From: Halonatronomonas sp964558325
Lineage (GTDB): Bacteria > Bacillota > Halanaerobiia > Halanaerobiales > Halarsenatibacteraceae
Length of the DNA stretch: 21,492 bases
Assembly (NCBI GenBank): GCA_964558325.1
Contig: CAZLCX010000034.1
Location: 1 to 21,492 of the forward strand
Direction: 5' to 3'
The notes beneath the pieces were generated by a model. That model was given only the letters and a program-made list of their open reading frames with translations. It ran no database searches and was not told the DNA's origin. Below are positions 14,017 to 21,492 of the stretch, one piece after another. The position numbers were made by a program, and so were the translations under genes. Within the stretch, counting starts at the first letter, position 1. Each line of letters starts with the position of its first letter.

Positions 14017-15055
14017 TTATGAATTGGCAGTTTTACCCGGGGATGGAATTGGTCCAGAGGTATCTCAGGAGGCAATAAAAGTTCTTGAAAAACTGGCTTC
14101 AGAGAGTGAGCTGAATTTTAGTTTTCAGGAATTTCCCCAGGGAGCCGACCATTATCTGGATACCGGTGAGCTGTTAAATGATGAGTCTAAGGCAGATTTA
14201 GAGGGTTATGATGCCATTTTTCTTGGAGCTGTAGGTGATCCAAGGGTTAAGCCTGGAGTTTTAGAGCATGGTATTCTTCTTGATTTAAGGTTTTCTTTTG
14301 ATCAATATATTAATTTAAGGCCAATAAAACTGCTGGACAGCAGTTTTACCCCCCTTAAAGATAAAGGACCTGAAGATATTGATTTTATGGTAGTTAGAGA
14401 AAATACTGAAGGGTTATATGCTGGCGCTGGAGGTTTCCTTAAAAAAGGCAGCAAGCAGGAAGTTGCCATTCAGGAGATGATCAATACCTATCATGGGGTC
14501 GAGAGGGTCATAGATTATGCCTACCGTTATGCCTTTGATAATAATTCTAAACTGACACTTTGTGATAAGAGCAATGTTCTTGAATATTCCCATGATCTCT
14601 GGCAGCGGGTCTTTAAAGCTAAAGGTAATGAGTATCCCGAGGTTAAGCAGGATCATATATTAGTAGATGCCATGACAATGAAGATGGTCAGGAATCCAGA
14701 AGATTTTGATGTTGTTGTAACCTGTAATATGTTTGGCGATATCATAACTGATCTTGGAGCAGAACTTCAGGGTGGCATGGGTCTGGCGGTTTCTGGAAAT
14801 ATTAATCCTGATGGAATCTCAATGTTTGAACCAGTCCATGGTTCAGCCCCTGATATTGCCGGACAGGAGAAAGCCAATCCAGCTGCAGCAGTCCTGGCAG
14901 CTGCAATGTTAGTTGATGTATTAGGCCATTCTGAAGAATCTAAAAAGATAGAAGACGCTGTCGGTCAGGCCCTTCAGTTAGGGATGAAGACAGCTGATAT
15001 GGGAGGTAATTTAAGCACCGGGGAGTTTGGAGATTATATCTGCAGTTTAATATAA
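14009..15055 (+). CDS. leuB: 3-isopropylmalate dehydrogenase family protein, 348 aa
   Basis: NAD-dependent beta-decarboxylating dehydrogenase. In leucine synthesis it oxidises 3-isopropylmalate to 2-ketoisocaproate. The same activity on erythro-3-methylmalate would give 2-ketobutyrate in the citramalate route. Motifs: LPGDGIGPEV near the N-terminus, substrate loop DLRFSFDQYINLRP, VVRENTEGLYAG, the metal-binding NMFGDIITDLGAELQGG region, and MFEPVHGSAPDIAGQ for cofactor binding. The loop GAVGDPRVKPGVLEHGILLD differs from the E. coli/Bacillus-type LeuB (typically GGP at that place) and resembles the form I recall from actinobacteria. The operon position after leuCD supports LeuB. The overlap with leuD suggests coupled translation. 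Confidence 0.9.
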   Translation: MANYELAVLPGDGIGPEVSQEAIKVLEKLASESELNFSFQEFPQGADHYLDTGELLNDESKADLEGYDAIFLGAVGDPRVKPGVLEHGILLDLRFSFDQYINLRPIKLLDSSFTPLKDKGPEDIDFMVVRENTEGLYAGAGGFLKKGSKQEVAIQEMINTYHGVERVIDYAYRYAFDNNSKLTLCDKSNVLEYSHDLWQRVFKAKGNEYPEVKQDHILVDAMTMKMVRNPEDFDVVVTCNMFGDIITDLGAELQGGMGLAVSGNINPDGISMFEPVHGSAPDIAGQEKANPAAAVLAAAMLVDVLGHSEESKKIEDAVGQALQLGMKTADMGGNLSTGEFGDYICSLI

Positions 15056-15073
15056 TACTGGGAGGCTATAGAG

Positions 15074-16645
15074 ATGATAGAGTTATACGACACAACTTTA
15101 AGAGATGGGACACAGCGAGAGGGTATCTCATTTTCAACAGAGGATAAATTAAATATAACAAAAAAACTGGCAGCTGCTGGAATTGATTATGTTGAAGGTG
15201 GCTGGCCTGGTTCCAATCCCAAAGATATAGAATATTTTAGACGAGTTAGAGATTTAAACCTTAAAGAAACAAAAATTGCTGCTTTTGGAAGTACCAGGAG
15301 GCCAGGGATTAAAGCCGAGACTGATATGAACTTACAGGCTATTGTTGAATCTGGTGCTGATGTGGCAACAATCTTTGGGAAAAGCTGGCCTCTTCATGTT
15401 CAGGAGGCTTTAAAAACTTCCCTGGCTGAAAATATTAGAATGGTTGCTAGCTCTATTGAATATTTAAAGGCAGAGGGTATGAAGGTTTTCTTTGATGCTG
15501 AGCATTTCTTTGATGGTTATAAGGCTGATAGTGATTACGGGATTCAGGTCCTCCAGGCTGCAGCAGAAGCTGGTGCAGATTGTCTGGTCCTCTGTGATAC
15601 CAATGGTGGCTCAACCCCTGATGAGATTGGTTCAATTGTGAGGTCTATTAAAGAAAAGGTATCTGTTGATATCGGAATTCATACCCATAATGATTCAGAG
15701 CTAGCTGTTGCTAATTCATTAGTTGCAGTCAGAGAAGGTGCAGTTCAGGTTCAGGGTACAATTAATGGTTATGGTGAGCGCTGTGGCAATGCCAATCTAT
15801 CATCTCTAATTCCAAACCTCCAGTTAAAATACGGTTATCAGGTTGTAACTGCTGAACAGTTAAGGAGATTGACGGCAACTTCTAGATATGTAAGTGAAAC
15901 TGCCAATCTTCTGCCTCCATCTCACATGGCCTATGTTGGTGAAAGTGCATTTGCCCATAAAGGTGGAATTCATGTCAGTGCGGTATTAAAGAATGCCAGT
16001 ACATATGAACATGAAGATCCTGAACTAGTTGGGAATCAGCGCAGGGTTTTGGTTTCAGAGCTGTCAGGTAAAAGTAATTTAAGATATAAGGCTGAAGAAT
16101 TGGGAATTGAACTTGATGATGAGGATGAGAATATTCAGGAAGTTCTTGAGCAAATCAAAGAGCTTGAACATCAGGGTTATTATTTTGAAGGTGCTGAGGC
16201 ATCATTGAAGTTGCTTTTAGACAGGGCCCGGGGGCAATATCAAAAGTTGTTTTCACTGGAATCGGTTAGAATTTTAACTGATAAGAAAGAGACTGTTGAT
16301 CCTAATTCTGAAGCCACAATTAAAGTACTGGTAAATGGCCAAAGGGTGCATACTGCAGCTGAAGGTGATGGACCGGTAAATGCCCTGGATAAGGCACTTA
16401 GAAAAGCCCTGGTCAGGTTTTATCCAGAGATTGAAAAGATAGCTCTTGTTGATTATAAAGTTAGGGTTTTAAATGGCCAGGATGGGACTGCAGCTAAGGT
16501 TAGAGTTTTGATTGAGACCGGTAATGGCGATGAAACCTGGGGTACTGTTGGGGTTTCAACTAATATAATTGAAGCCAGCTGGCAGGCCCTGGTTGATAGC
16601 ATTCAGTATGGTATTAAATTTAAAGTATCGAAGGAGGCGGTTTAG
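15074..16645 (+). CDS. cimA: (R)-citramalate synthase, 523 aa
   Basis: Condenses pyruvate with acetyl-CoA to (R)-citramalate, the entry to a threonine-independent isoleucine route. It is a LeuA relative: the barrel begins LYDTTLRDGTQREGISFS (Arg10, Asp11), the metal ligands are in IHTHNDSELAVANS (His203, His205), and there is a C-terminal regulatory domain (about 400-515). CimA-type signatures differ from LeuA: VEGGWPGSNPKD, AFGSTRRPG, IFGKSWPLHV, FFDAEHFFDGYK and VLCDTNGG. The length fits the CimA form with an allosteric domain, usually isoleucine-responsive. It follows leuB by 18 bp and its stop directly abuts the ilvD ATG. LeuCD and LeuB are the likely next enzymes. No ilvA is present in the window. 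Confidence 0.93.
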   Translation: MIELYDTTLRDGTQREGISFSTEDKLNITKKLAAAGIDYVEGGWPGSNPKDIEYFRRVRDLNLKETKIAAFGSTRRPGIKAETDMNLQAIVESGADVATIFGKSWPLHVQEALKTSLAENIRMVASSIEYLKAEGMKVFFDAEHFFDGYKADSDYGIQVLQAAAEAGADCLVLCDTNGGSTPDEIGSIVRSIKEKVSVDIGIHTHNDSELAVANSLVAVREGAVQVQGTINGYGERCGNANLSSLIPNLQLKYGYQVVTAEQLRRLTATSRYVSETANLLPPSHMAYVGESAFAHKGGIHVSAVLKNASTYEHEDPELVGNQRRVLVSELSGKSNLRYKAEELGIELDDEDENIQEVLEQIKELEHQGYYFEGAEASLKLLLDRARGQYQKLFSLESVRILTDKKETVDPNSEATIKVLVNGQRVHTAAEGDGPVNALDKALRKALVRFYPEIEKIALVDYKVRVLNGQDGTAAKVRVLIETGNGDETWGTVGVSTNIIEASWQALVDSIQYGIKFKVSKEAV

Positions 16646-18313
16646 ATGAACAGACCGAGTGATAAGGTAACTCAAAAGATAGTAAATGCTCCCCAGCGCT
16701 CACTCTTTAAAGCACTGGGACTGACAGACGATGAATTGGAAGGACCTTTAATTGGAGTTTGTAACTCATATAGTGAGTTGATTCCAGGTCATCAGGACTT
16801 AGATAAGGTGGCTGAAGCTGTTAAGAGTGGAATCACCAGGGCAGGTGGTACTCCCCTTGAATTTGGGACCATTGGTGTCTGTGATGGGATAGCCATGGGC
16901 CATCAGGGGATGCATTATTCACTGGCCAGCAGGGAATTGATTGCTGATTCTGTTGAGACGGTGGCTAAAGCCCATGCCCTCGATGCTTTAGTTTTGATTC
17001 CTAACTGTGATAAGATTGTACCAGGAATGATGATGGCAGCTTTAAGATTAAATCTACCGGCAATTGTAATTAGTGGTGGGCCAATGCTGGCCGGTCGCCA
17101 TCAGGGTGAAAATATTGATTTGAAAACAGTCTTTGAAAAGACTGCTGGAGTTAGTTCTGGCAGAGTTTCTGAAGAAGAACTGGCAGAAATCGAAAACTCC
17201 GCCTGTCCTGGTTGTGGTTCCTGTTCTGGAATGTTTACAGCTAATTCAATGAACTGTTTATCAGAGGTTCTTGGACTTGCATTACCTGGGAATGGAACAA
17301 TCCCAGCAGTTTCCGCCGCCAGGAGAAGGCTGGCCAAAGAGTCAGGTAAACAGGTTGTTAAACTTTTTGAAAAAGATTTAAAGCCCAGGGAGATAGTAAC
17401 TGAAGAATCCTTTGCTAATGCTCTCAGGGTTGATATGGCTTTAGGTTGTTCAACCAATACAGCTCTGCACTTACCTGCTATAGCCAATGAGGCTGGAATA
17501 AAGCTGGAAATTGATTTAATAAATGAAATTAAAGAAGAAGTTCCCCATTTATGCAGTCTGAGTCCAGGTGGGAGATACCATATTCAGGATTTGGATGAAG
17601 CAGGTGGGATTCCGGCTGTAATCAAGAGGCTCCTGGATAATGATCGTTTTAAAGGGGAGATGCTAACTGTTACAGGGCAGAGCCATGGAGAAAATCTGAC
17701 AGGAGTTCAGGTAAGAAATGCTGAAGTTATCAGGGAATTTGAAAGGGCCTATCATGAAAAAGGTGGGCTGGCTGTCTTAAAGGGCAATCTGGCACCGGAT
17801 GGTTCTGTTGTTAAGCAGGCTGCTGTTGCAGATGAGATGCTGGTTCATGAAGGTCCGGCCCGGGTCTTTGATTCTGAAGAGGCTTCAGTTGAGGCGATTA
17901 GGAATGGTAAGATAAATTCTGGCGATGTTATTGTAATAAGGTATGAAGGGCCCCAGGGAGGACCTGGAATGCGGGAGATGCTGACTCCAACGTCATCCCT
18001 GGCAGGTGTTGGTCTTGATAAAGAAGTTGCTTTAATTACAGATGGGAGATTTTCTGGTGCAACCAGAGGTGCTGCTATTGGTCATGTATCCCCGGAGGCA
18101 ATGGAAGGTGGCCCGATTGGGGCTGTAGAAGATGGAGACTTGATCAAGATAGATATTCCAGGAGAGACTATTGAGATTGATTTATCTGATGGCGAATTAG
18201 AGAAGAGGCTGGCTGGCCTGGAGCAACCAGAGCCAAAGGTAAAGGACGGTTATCTTGCTAGATATGCCAAGCTTGTTGGCTCAGCAAGTAATGGCGCGGT
18301 ATTTAAAGTTTAA
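16646..18313 (+). CDS. ilvD: Dihydroxy-acid dehydratase, 555 aa
   Basis: Dehydrates dihydroxyisovalerate and dihydroxymethylvalerate to the keto acids that precede Val/Leu and Ile. Fe-S cysteines are visible: Cys121 in IPNCDKIVPGMMMA and Cys187/190/193 in ENSACPGCGSCSGMFTANS. GNGTIPA and GPQGGPGMREML are further family motifs. In [2Fe-2S] members another Cys sits in a CN-x-H-L loop; here the matching region reads IPGHQDLDK, as in the oxygen-sensitive E. coli-type enzyme. A [4Fe-4S] form is therefore likely (inference), which suits an anaerobe. The ATG immediately follows the cimA TAG with no spacer, and its Shine-Dalgarno AAGGAGG lies in the cimA end. Confidence 0.95.
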   Translation: MNRPSDKVTQKIVNAPQRSLFKALGLTDDELEGPLIGVCNSYSELIPGHQDLDKVAEAVKSGITRAGGTPLEFGTIGVCDGIAMGHQGMHYSLASRELIADSVETVAKAHALDALVLIPNCDKIVPGMMMAALRLNLPAIVISGGPMLAGRHQGENIDLKTVFEKTAGVSSGRVSEEELAEIENSACPGCGSCSGMFTANSMNCLSEVLGLALPGNGTIPAVSAARRRLAKESGKQVVKLFEKDLKPREIVTEESFANALRVDMALGCSTNTALHLPAIANEAGIKLEIDLINEIKEEVPHLCSLSPGGRYHIQDLDEAGGIPAVIKRLLDNDRFKGEMLTVTGQSHGENLTGVQVRNAEVIREFERAYHEKGGLAVLKGNLAPDGSVVKQAAVADEMLVHEGPARVFDSEEASVEAIRNGKINSGDVIVIRYEGPQGGPGMREMLTPTSSLAGVGLDKEVALITDGRFSGATRGAAIGHVSPEAMEGGPIGAVEDGDLIKIDIPGETIEIDLSDGELEKRLAGLEQPEPKVKDGYLARYAKLVGSASNGAVFKV

Positions 18314-18334
18314 AATATATAGGGAGTGATAATA

Positions 18335-19408
18335 ATGATGGAAGAAATAAAAGTTGAAAAAGTTGAGAAACGCAAAGAACGACCGGCTGATGATGAACTT
18401 AGCTTTGGCCGAACATTTACAGATCATATGTTTATGATGGATTATAATGAAGAAGATGGCTGGCATGATCCCAAAGTGGTTCCCTATCAGCCATTAGAGA
18501 TTGACCCGGCGGCAGCATTCTGCCATTACAGTCAGATGACCTTTGAAGGACTTAAGGCTTATAAATCTCAAGATGGTGCTCTATTGTTCAGGCCTGAGAA
18601 GAATGCAGAAAGGCTAAATAATACCAACAGGCGAATGTGTATTCCTGAGTTGGACCCAGAATTTTTTGTTGAAGCTATTAAAAAGACAGTAAAAGTAGAT
18701 CAGGACTGGATTCCAGCTAAAGAAGGGACCTCATTATACATAAGGCCATTTGTTATAGCCAATGAGGTCTATTTAGGATTAAAGCCATCATCAAAATATA
18801 AGTTTGTTATAATCATGTCACCGGTAGCTGCTTATTATCCCCAGGGGATAAAACCGACCAGAATTTATGTTGAAACTGAATATGTTAGGGCTGTTAGAGG
18901 AGGGACTGGATCGGCCAAGACAGGAGGAAATTATGCTGGCAGTCTTAAGGCCCAGGCATCCGCAGCTAAAATGGGATATGATGAGGTCCTCTGGCTTGAT
19001 GGTGTTGAAAGAGAATATGTTGAAGAGGTTGGGGCTATGAATGTTTTCTTTAAGATTGACGGAAAGATTGTAACGCCAGAACTTGGGGGATCTGTTCTGC
19101 CAGGTATAACCAGAGATTCAGTAATTACAATGCTTAAAGATTGGGATTATGAAGTTGAAGTTAGAAAAATTTCAATTAAAGAAATAGTTAAAGCTTATCA
19201 GGAAGGCAGACTTGAAGAGGCCTTTGGTACCGGAACTGCAGCAATTATATCGCCAATTGGTGAGCTTAATTATGATGGTCTCAAGATGAAGATTAACAAA
19301 TTTGAGACTGGTGAGGTTGCTTCAAAATTATATGAAAGATTAACTGGAATCCAGACTGGTAAATTGGCTGACCCCTATGATTGGACAGAAAAAATTCCAT
19401 TAAAATAA
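18335..19408 (+). CDS. ilvE: Branched-chain amino acid aminotransferase, 357 aa
   Basis: Final step: transfers the amino group from Glu to the three branched keto acids. It is a fold-type IV PLP enzyme. The Schiff-base lysine is Lys195 in TGSAKTGGNYAGSLKAQASA, followed by GYDEVLWLDGVEREYVEEVG (the Glu that holds the pyridine nitrogen) and VLPGITRDSVI; GTGTAAIISPIG binds the phosphate. The ~357-residue length and an N-terminal HYSQMTFEGLKAYKSQDG place it in the group related to eukaryotic BCATs rather than the ~300-residue E. coli type. I start at ATG 18335 because AGGGAG (18321-18326) fits it; GTG 18326 overlaps that Shine-Dalgarno, and ATG 18338 is an alternative. It is the last gene of the cluster. 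No clear terminator follows before the next promoter. Confidence 0.95.
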   Translation: MMEEIKVEKVEKRKERPADDELSFGRTFTDHMFMMDYNEEDGWHDPKVVPYQPLEIDPAAAFCHYSQMTFEGLKAYKSQDGALLFRPEKNAERLNNTNRRMCIPELDPEFFVEAIKKTVKVDQDWIPAKEGTSLYIRPFVIANEVYLGLKPSSKYKFVIIMSPVAAYYPQGIKPTRIYVETEYVRAVRGGTGSAKTGGNYAGSLKAQASAAKMGYDEVLWLDGVEREYVEEVGAMNVFFKIDGKIVTPELGGSVLPGITRDSVITMLKDWDYEVEVRKISIKEIVKAYQEGRLEEAFGTGTAAIISPIGELNYDGLKMKINKFETGEVASKLYERLTGIQTGKLADPYDWTEKIPLK

Positions 19409-19426
19409 AAAAATATCTAAAATCGG

Positions 19427-19455
19427 TTGACAAATTGTTTTATCTCTGCTAAACT
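19427..19455 (+). promoter_or_regulatory. Promoter of the T-box/aroF/pheA unit
   Basis: TTGACA at 19427-19432 and TAAACT at 19450-19455 are 17 bp apart, with TG one base before the -10 (19447-19448, extended -10). The predicted start near 19462 precedes the T-box leader. Confidence 0.75.
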
Positions 19456-19485
19456 TATCTTTAACAATTTAAGATAATAAAGAAT

Positions 19486-19698
19486 CAACAACGTTGACGG
19501 AGACCAAGTAAGCATTATAGCTGAATTTCCCTCCTGAGTTGCCGGCTGAAGTTTGAGTAAGCCAGGCCGTCTACCGGCGTTAATCGGTGCGGAAGTTATC
19601 TGCTTCCAGTGAGATAATCTCTTAAAAGTTTCTATATCTAGAGATTAAGTCAGGTGGTATCGCGATTATACAGTCGCCCTGTAATGGGGCGGCTTTTT
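19486..19698 (+). promoter_or_regulatory. T-box riboswitch, probable tRNA-Phe (UUC) specifier, with attenuator
   Basis: The T-box core AGGTGGTATCGCG is at 19652-19664. The antiterminator reads CAGG (19651-19654) with CCTG (19678-19681), a 7-nt bulge TGGTATC, and GCGA with TCGC. The bulge TGGT would pair with an ACCA tRNA end (A73), as in tRNA-Phe or tRNA-Tyr but not tRNA-Trp. The competing terminator is AGTCGCCC/GGGCGGCT plus TTTTT (19672-19698). Stem III is AATCTCT/AGAGATT (19616-19646). In Stem I, AGTA (19507-19510) faces GAA (19523-19525), then T and TTC (19527-19529) in the specifier position. AGC/GCT closes just a 6-nt loop, so Stem I looks very short. Uncharged tRNA-Phe should allow read-through into aroF and pheA. 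The T-box call is strong; the specifier and fold are inferred. Confidence 0.88.
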
Positions 19699-19751
19699 GT
19701 GTTTTTATAGGAATAATTTTTTAAAACTATGATTTGGAGGATTGATAATTT

Positions 19752-20585
19752 ATGAAATTGGCAAAGAAAACAGATACTAAAAGACAGACAGTAATTGACC
19801 TTAATGGAGTTAAGATTGGTGGCAATAAGCCAGTAATTATGGCCGGACCCTGTGCAGTAGAGAATAGAGAACAGTTAATGGAGACAGCCAGGTCAGTCAG
19901 GGCGGTAGGAGCTACAATTTTAAGAGGAGGAGCCTATAAACCGAGGACATCACCATATTCTTTCCAGGGATTAGGTGAAGAAGGTTTAAAGCTTCTGGCT
20001 GAGGCCAGGAAAGAGACAGGTTTAAGGATTGTTACTGAAATGATGGGCTTAGAGCAGATGGAACCGGTGATGAGATATACTGATATTATTCAGATTGGGG
20101 CCAGAAATATGCAGAATTACCCGCTTTTATCGGCTATTGGGAAGTTAGATAAGCCGGTAATGCTAAAACGGGGAATGTCGGCCACTATTAGAGAATGGCT
20201 GCTGGCTGCTGAATATATCATGAATGCTGGTAATCATCAGGTAATTCTCTGTGAGCGGGGAATCAGGACATTTAGCGAGAAGACCAGAAATACCCTGGAT
20301 TTAAGTTCTATACCCCTGGTTAAAGAGTTAAGTCATCTACCGGTAATAGCTGATCCCAGTCATGGGACTGGCATGAAAAAACTGGTTGCTCCAATGTCAA
20401 AGGCTGCAATTGCCTGTGGTGCTGATGGTTTGATTATTGAAGTTCATCCCATTCCAGAAGAGGCACTCTCTGATGGGCCTCAGTCATTAAAACCTGAGGA
20501 GTTTGAAAAATTAATGCAGGAGTTGAGTCTGATAGATAGTTCTTTAGGCAGTTCAGGAGATAAGATACTGCCATCAGCTATATAA
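19752..20585 (+). CDS. aroF: 3-deoxy-7-phosphoheptulonate (DAHP) synthase, type I-beta core, 277 aa
   Basis: First step of the shikimate pathway: joins phosphoenolpyruvate and erythrose-4-phosphate. Motifs match the KDO8PS-like type I-beta group: AGPCAVENREQL (31-42), ILRGGAYKPRTSPYSFQG (56-73), IIQIGARNMQN, MLKRGMSATIREWLLAAEYI, ILCERGIRTFSEKTRNTLDL, DPSHGTG and IIEVHP, with the metal-binding Cys, His, Glu and Asp among them. Only about 20 residues precede the catalytic core. It therefore lacks the N-terminal ferredoxin-like domain (as in Thermotoga maritima) or chorismate mutase domain (as in Bacillus) that gives feedback control in relatives. Control may thus rest on the T-box upstream and on PheA. 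GGAGG lies about 11 bp before the ATG. pheA starts 4 bp after its stop. The symbols aroF, aroG and aroA are all used for this family. Confidence 0.93.
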   Translation: MKLAKKTDTKRQTVIDLNGVKIGGNKPVIMAGPCAVENREQLMETARSVRAVGATILRGGAYKPRTSPYSFQGLGEEGLKLLAEARKETGLRIVTEMMGLEQMEPVMRYTDIIQIGARNMQNYPLLSAIGKLDKPVMLKRGMSATIREWLLAAEYIMNAGNHQVILCERGIRTFSEKTRNTLDLSSIPLVKELSHLPVIADPSHGTGMKKLVAPMSKAAIACGADGLIIEVHPIPEEALSDGPQSLKPEEFEKLMQELSLIDSSLGSSGDKILPSAI

Positions 20586-20589
20586 AGAA

Positions 20590-21492
20590 ATGGATGTGAT
20601 TAAATTGAATGAAATTGGATATCTAGGGCCGCCAGGAACATTTACAGAGATGGCTGCAAATTATTATTTAGAAAGAAAACCTGATAAGTTAGCAGACCTT
20701 GAGTCTTACATAGATATTGAGGGGCTGATAATGGCCATTGCCGATGGAGAGGTTTCAGCAGGTGTTGTACCAATCGAGAACTCCCTTGAGGGCTCTGTAA
20801 ATATCACCCTTGATTATCTGGCCCATAAGGTTGACCTGGAGATACAGACGGAGATTATCCTGCCGATAATCCATAACCTGATCGTTAAACCTGGGGTGGA
20901 TTTAAGTGATATAGAGAAAGTTATCTCTCATCCCCAGGCCCTGGCTCAGTGTCGGGACAATCTTAATAAATATCTAGATGGGATTGAGATTTTAAAGGTT
21001 AATAGTACTGCTGAGGCTGTTCAACAGGTTGATTCAGAAAATATTGGAGCTATTGGTTCCAGACTGGCTGCTAAAAGAAATCAGTTAGAGATAATTAAGG
21101 GTAATTTCCAGGATGAGTCCAGGAACTGGACACGATTTGTTTTATTGAGTAAACCTGGGGTTAAAACTGGAGGCAGGGAGCTTTCAGCCTGTAAGAAGAC
21201 TTCAATAATTCTGGCACCGGTGAAAAATCGGCCAGGTATACTTCATGAACTCCTTGATGAGTTTGCCAGGAGGAATATAAATTTAACAAAAATTGAATCA
21301 CGCCCCACCAGAAAGACCCTTGGAGATTATCTATTTTTTATAGACTTTGAAGGGGATAGAGAGAAAAGTCAGATAGCCGAAATATTAAAAAATTTGCGAT
21401 CTAAATCATCATATTTTAAGGTGCTGGGTTCATATGACAAACTGGAGTTGACTGCTGAAAATTTGAGAGTGGAACATAACGAGTTAAAATAG
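20590..21492 (+). CDS. pheA: Prephenate dehydratase with ACT domain, 300 aa
   Basis: Converts prephenate to phenylpyruvate, the penultimate step to phenylalanine. The catalytic domain starts with YLGPPGTFTEMAA (11-23), includes VVPIENSLEGSVN and IGAIGSRLAA, and closes with the conserved Thr-Arg-Phe (181-183 in RNWTRFVLLS). An ACT domain follows (about 200-280) with NRPGILHELLDEFARRNINL and the Phe-binding ESRP (236-239), predicting feedback inhibition by Phe. No chorismate mutase domain is fused. The start is uncertain: ATG 20590 has a poor Shine-Dalgarno, while GTG 20596 or TTG 20605 would give a protein beginning closer to the family norm. The gene ends with TAG at the last base of the window. 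It is co-transcribed with aroF under the T-box. Confidence 0.93.
   Translation: MDVIKLNEIGYLGPPGTFTEMAANYYLERKPDKLADLESYIDIEGLIMAIADGEVSAGVVPIENSLEGSVNITLDYLAHKVDLEIQTEIILPIIHNLIVKPGVDLSDIEKVISHPQALAQCRDNLNKYLDGIEILKVNSTAEAVQQVDSENIGAIGSRLAAKRNQLEIIKGNFQDESRNWTRFVLLSKPGVKTGGRELSACKKTSIILAPVKNRPGILHELLDEFARRNINLTKIESRPTRKTLGDYLFFIDFEGDREKSQIAEILKNLRSKSSYFKVLGSYDKLELTAENLRVEHNELK

Overview
The window looks like a chromosomal segment from a low-GC, anaerobic, diderm (outer-membrane-bearing) member of the Firmicutes, most likely the Halanaerobiales. The clues are AT-rich DNA with Firmicute-type promoters and Shine-Dalgarno sites, a T-box riboswitch, many acidic proteins, and secreted curlin-repeat and outer-membrane-type proteins, which make sense only in a cell with an outer membrane. 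The taxonomic call is an inference. No rRNA, tRNA, CRISPR array, transposase or integrase was seen. All recognised genes are on the + strand.

Positions 1-6010 are an accessory, cell-surface region. It starts with a promoter and a truncated membrane-protein fragment, then an 11-bp tandem repeat, a 44-residue orphan ORF with its own terminator, and a secreted beta-barrel-like protein. A curli-like locus follows: two curlin-repeat proteins (about 19 and 10 half-repeats) and the decayed remains of a CsgG-type secretion channel, which has an internal deletion and an in-frame amber stop. The first curlin gene has a long structured leader with a closing stem, a hairpin and a pseudoknot, and the closing stem reaches into the ribosome binding site. 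Between the curlin genes is a 100-N scaffold gap flanked by an exact 55-bp duplication, which looks like an assembly artefact. A secreted DUF2330-like protein and an 84-residue hypothetical protein close the region.

Positions 6035-19408 are amino-acid biosynthesis. A class I aminotransferase has its own promoter and terminator. A tight ten-gene cluster follows: ilvB-ilvN-ilvC-leuA-leuC-leuD-leuB-cimA-ilvD-ilvE. Genes are separated by 0-21 bp or overlap by 1-8 bp. It encodes the valine and leucine pathways from pyruvate. Because of cimA, it can also make 2-ketobutyrate for isoleucine from pyruvate and acetyl-CoA, reusing LeuCD and LeuB. No threonine deaminase gene is in the window.

Positions 19427-21492 are an aromatic unit: a promoter, a T-box leader with a probable UUC (Phe) specifier, a core-only DAHP synthase and prephenate dehydratase with a Phe-binding ACT domain. 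The T-box should raise expression when tRNA-Phe is uncharged. Phe should feed back on PheA through the ESRP motif. The T-box Stem I appears unusually short.

The points most worth checking are the curlin leader pseudoknot, the short-stem T-box, and the curlin genes beside a broken CsgG.
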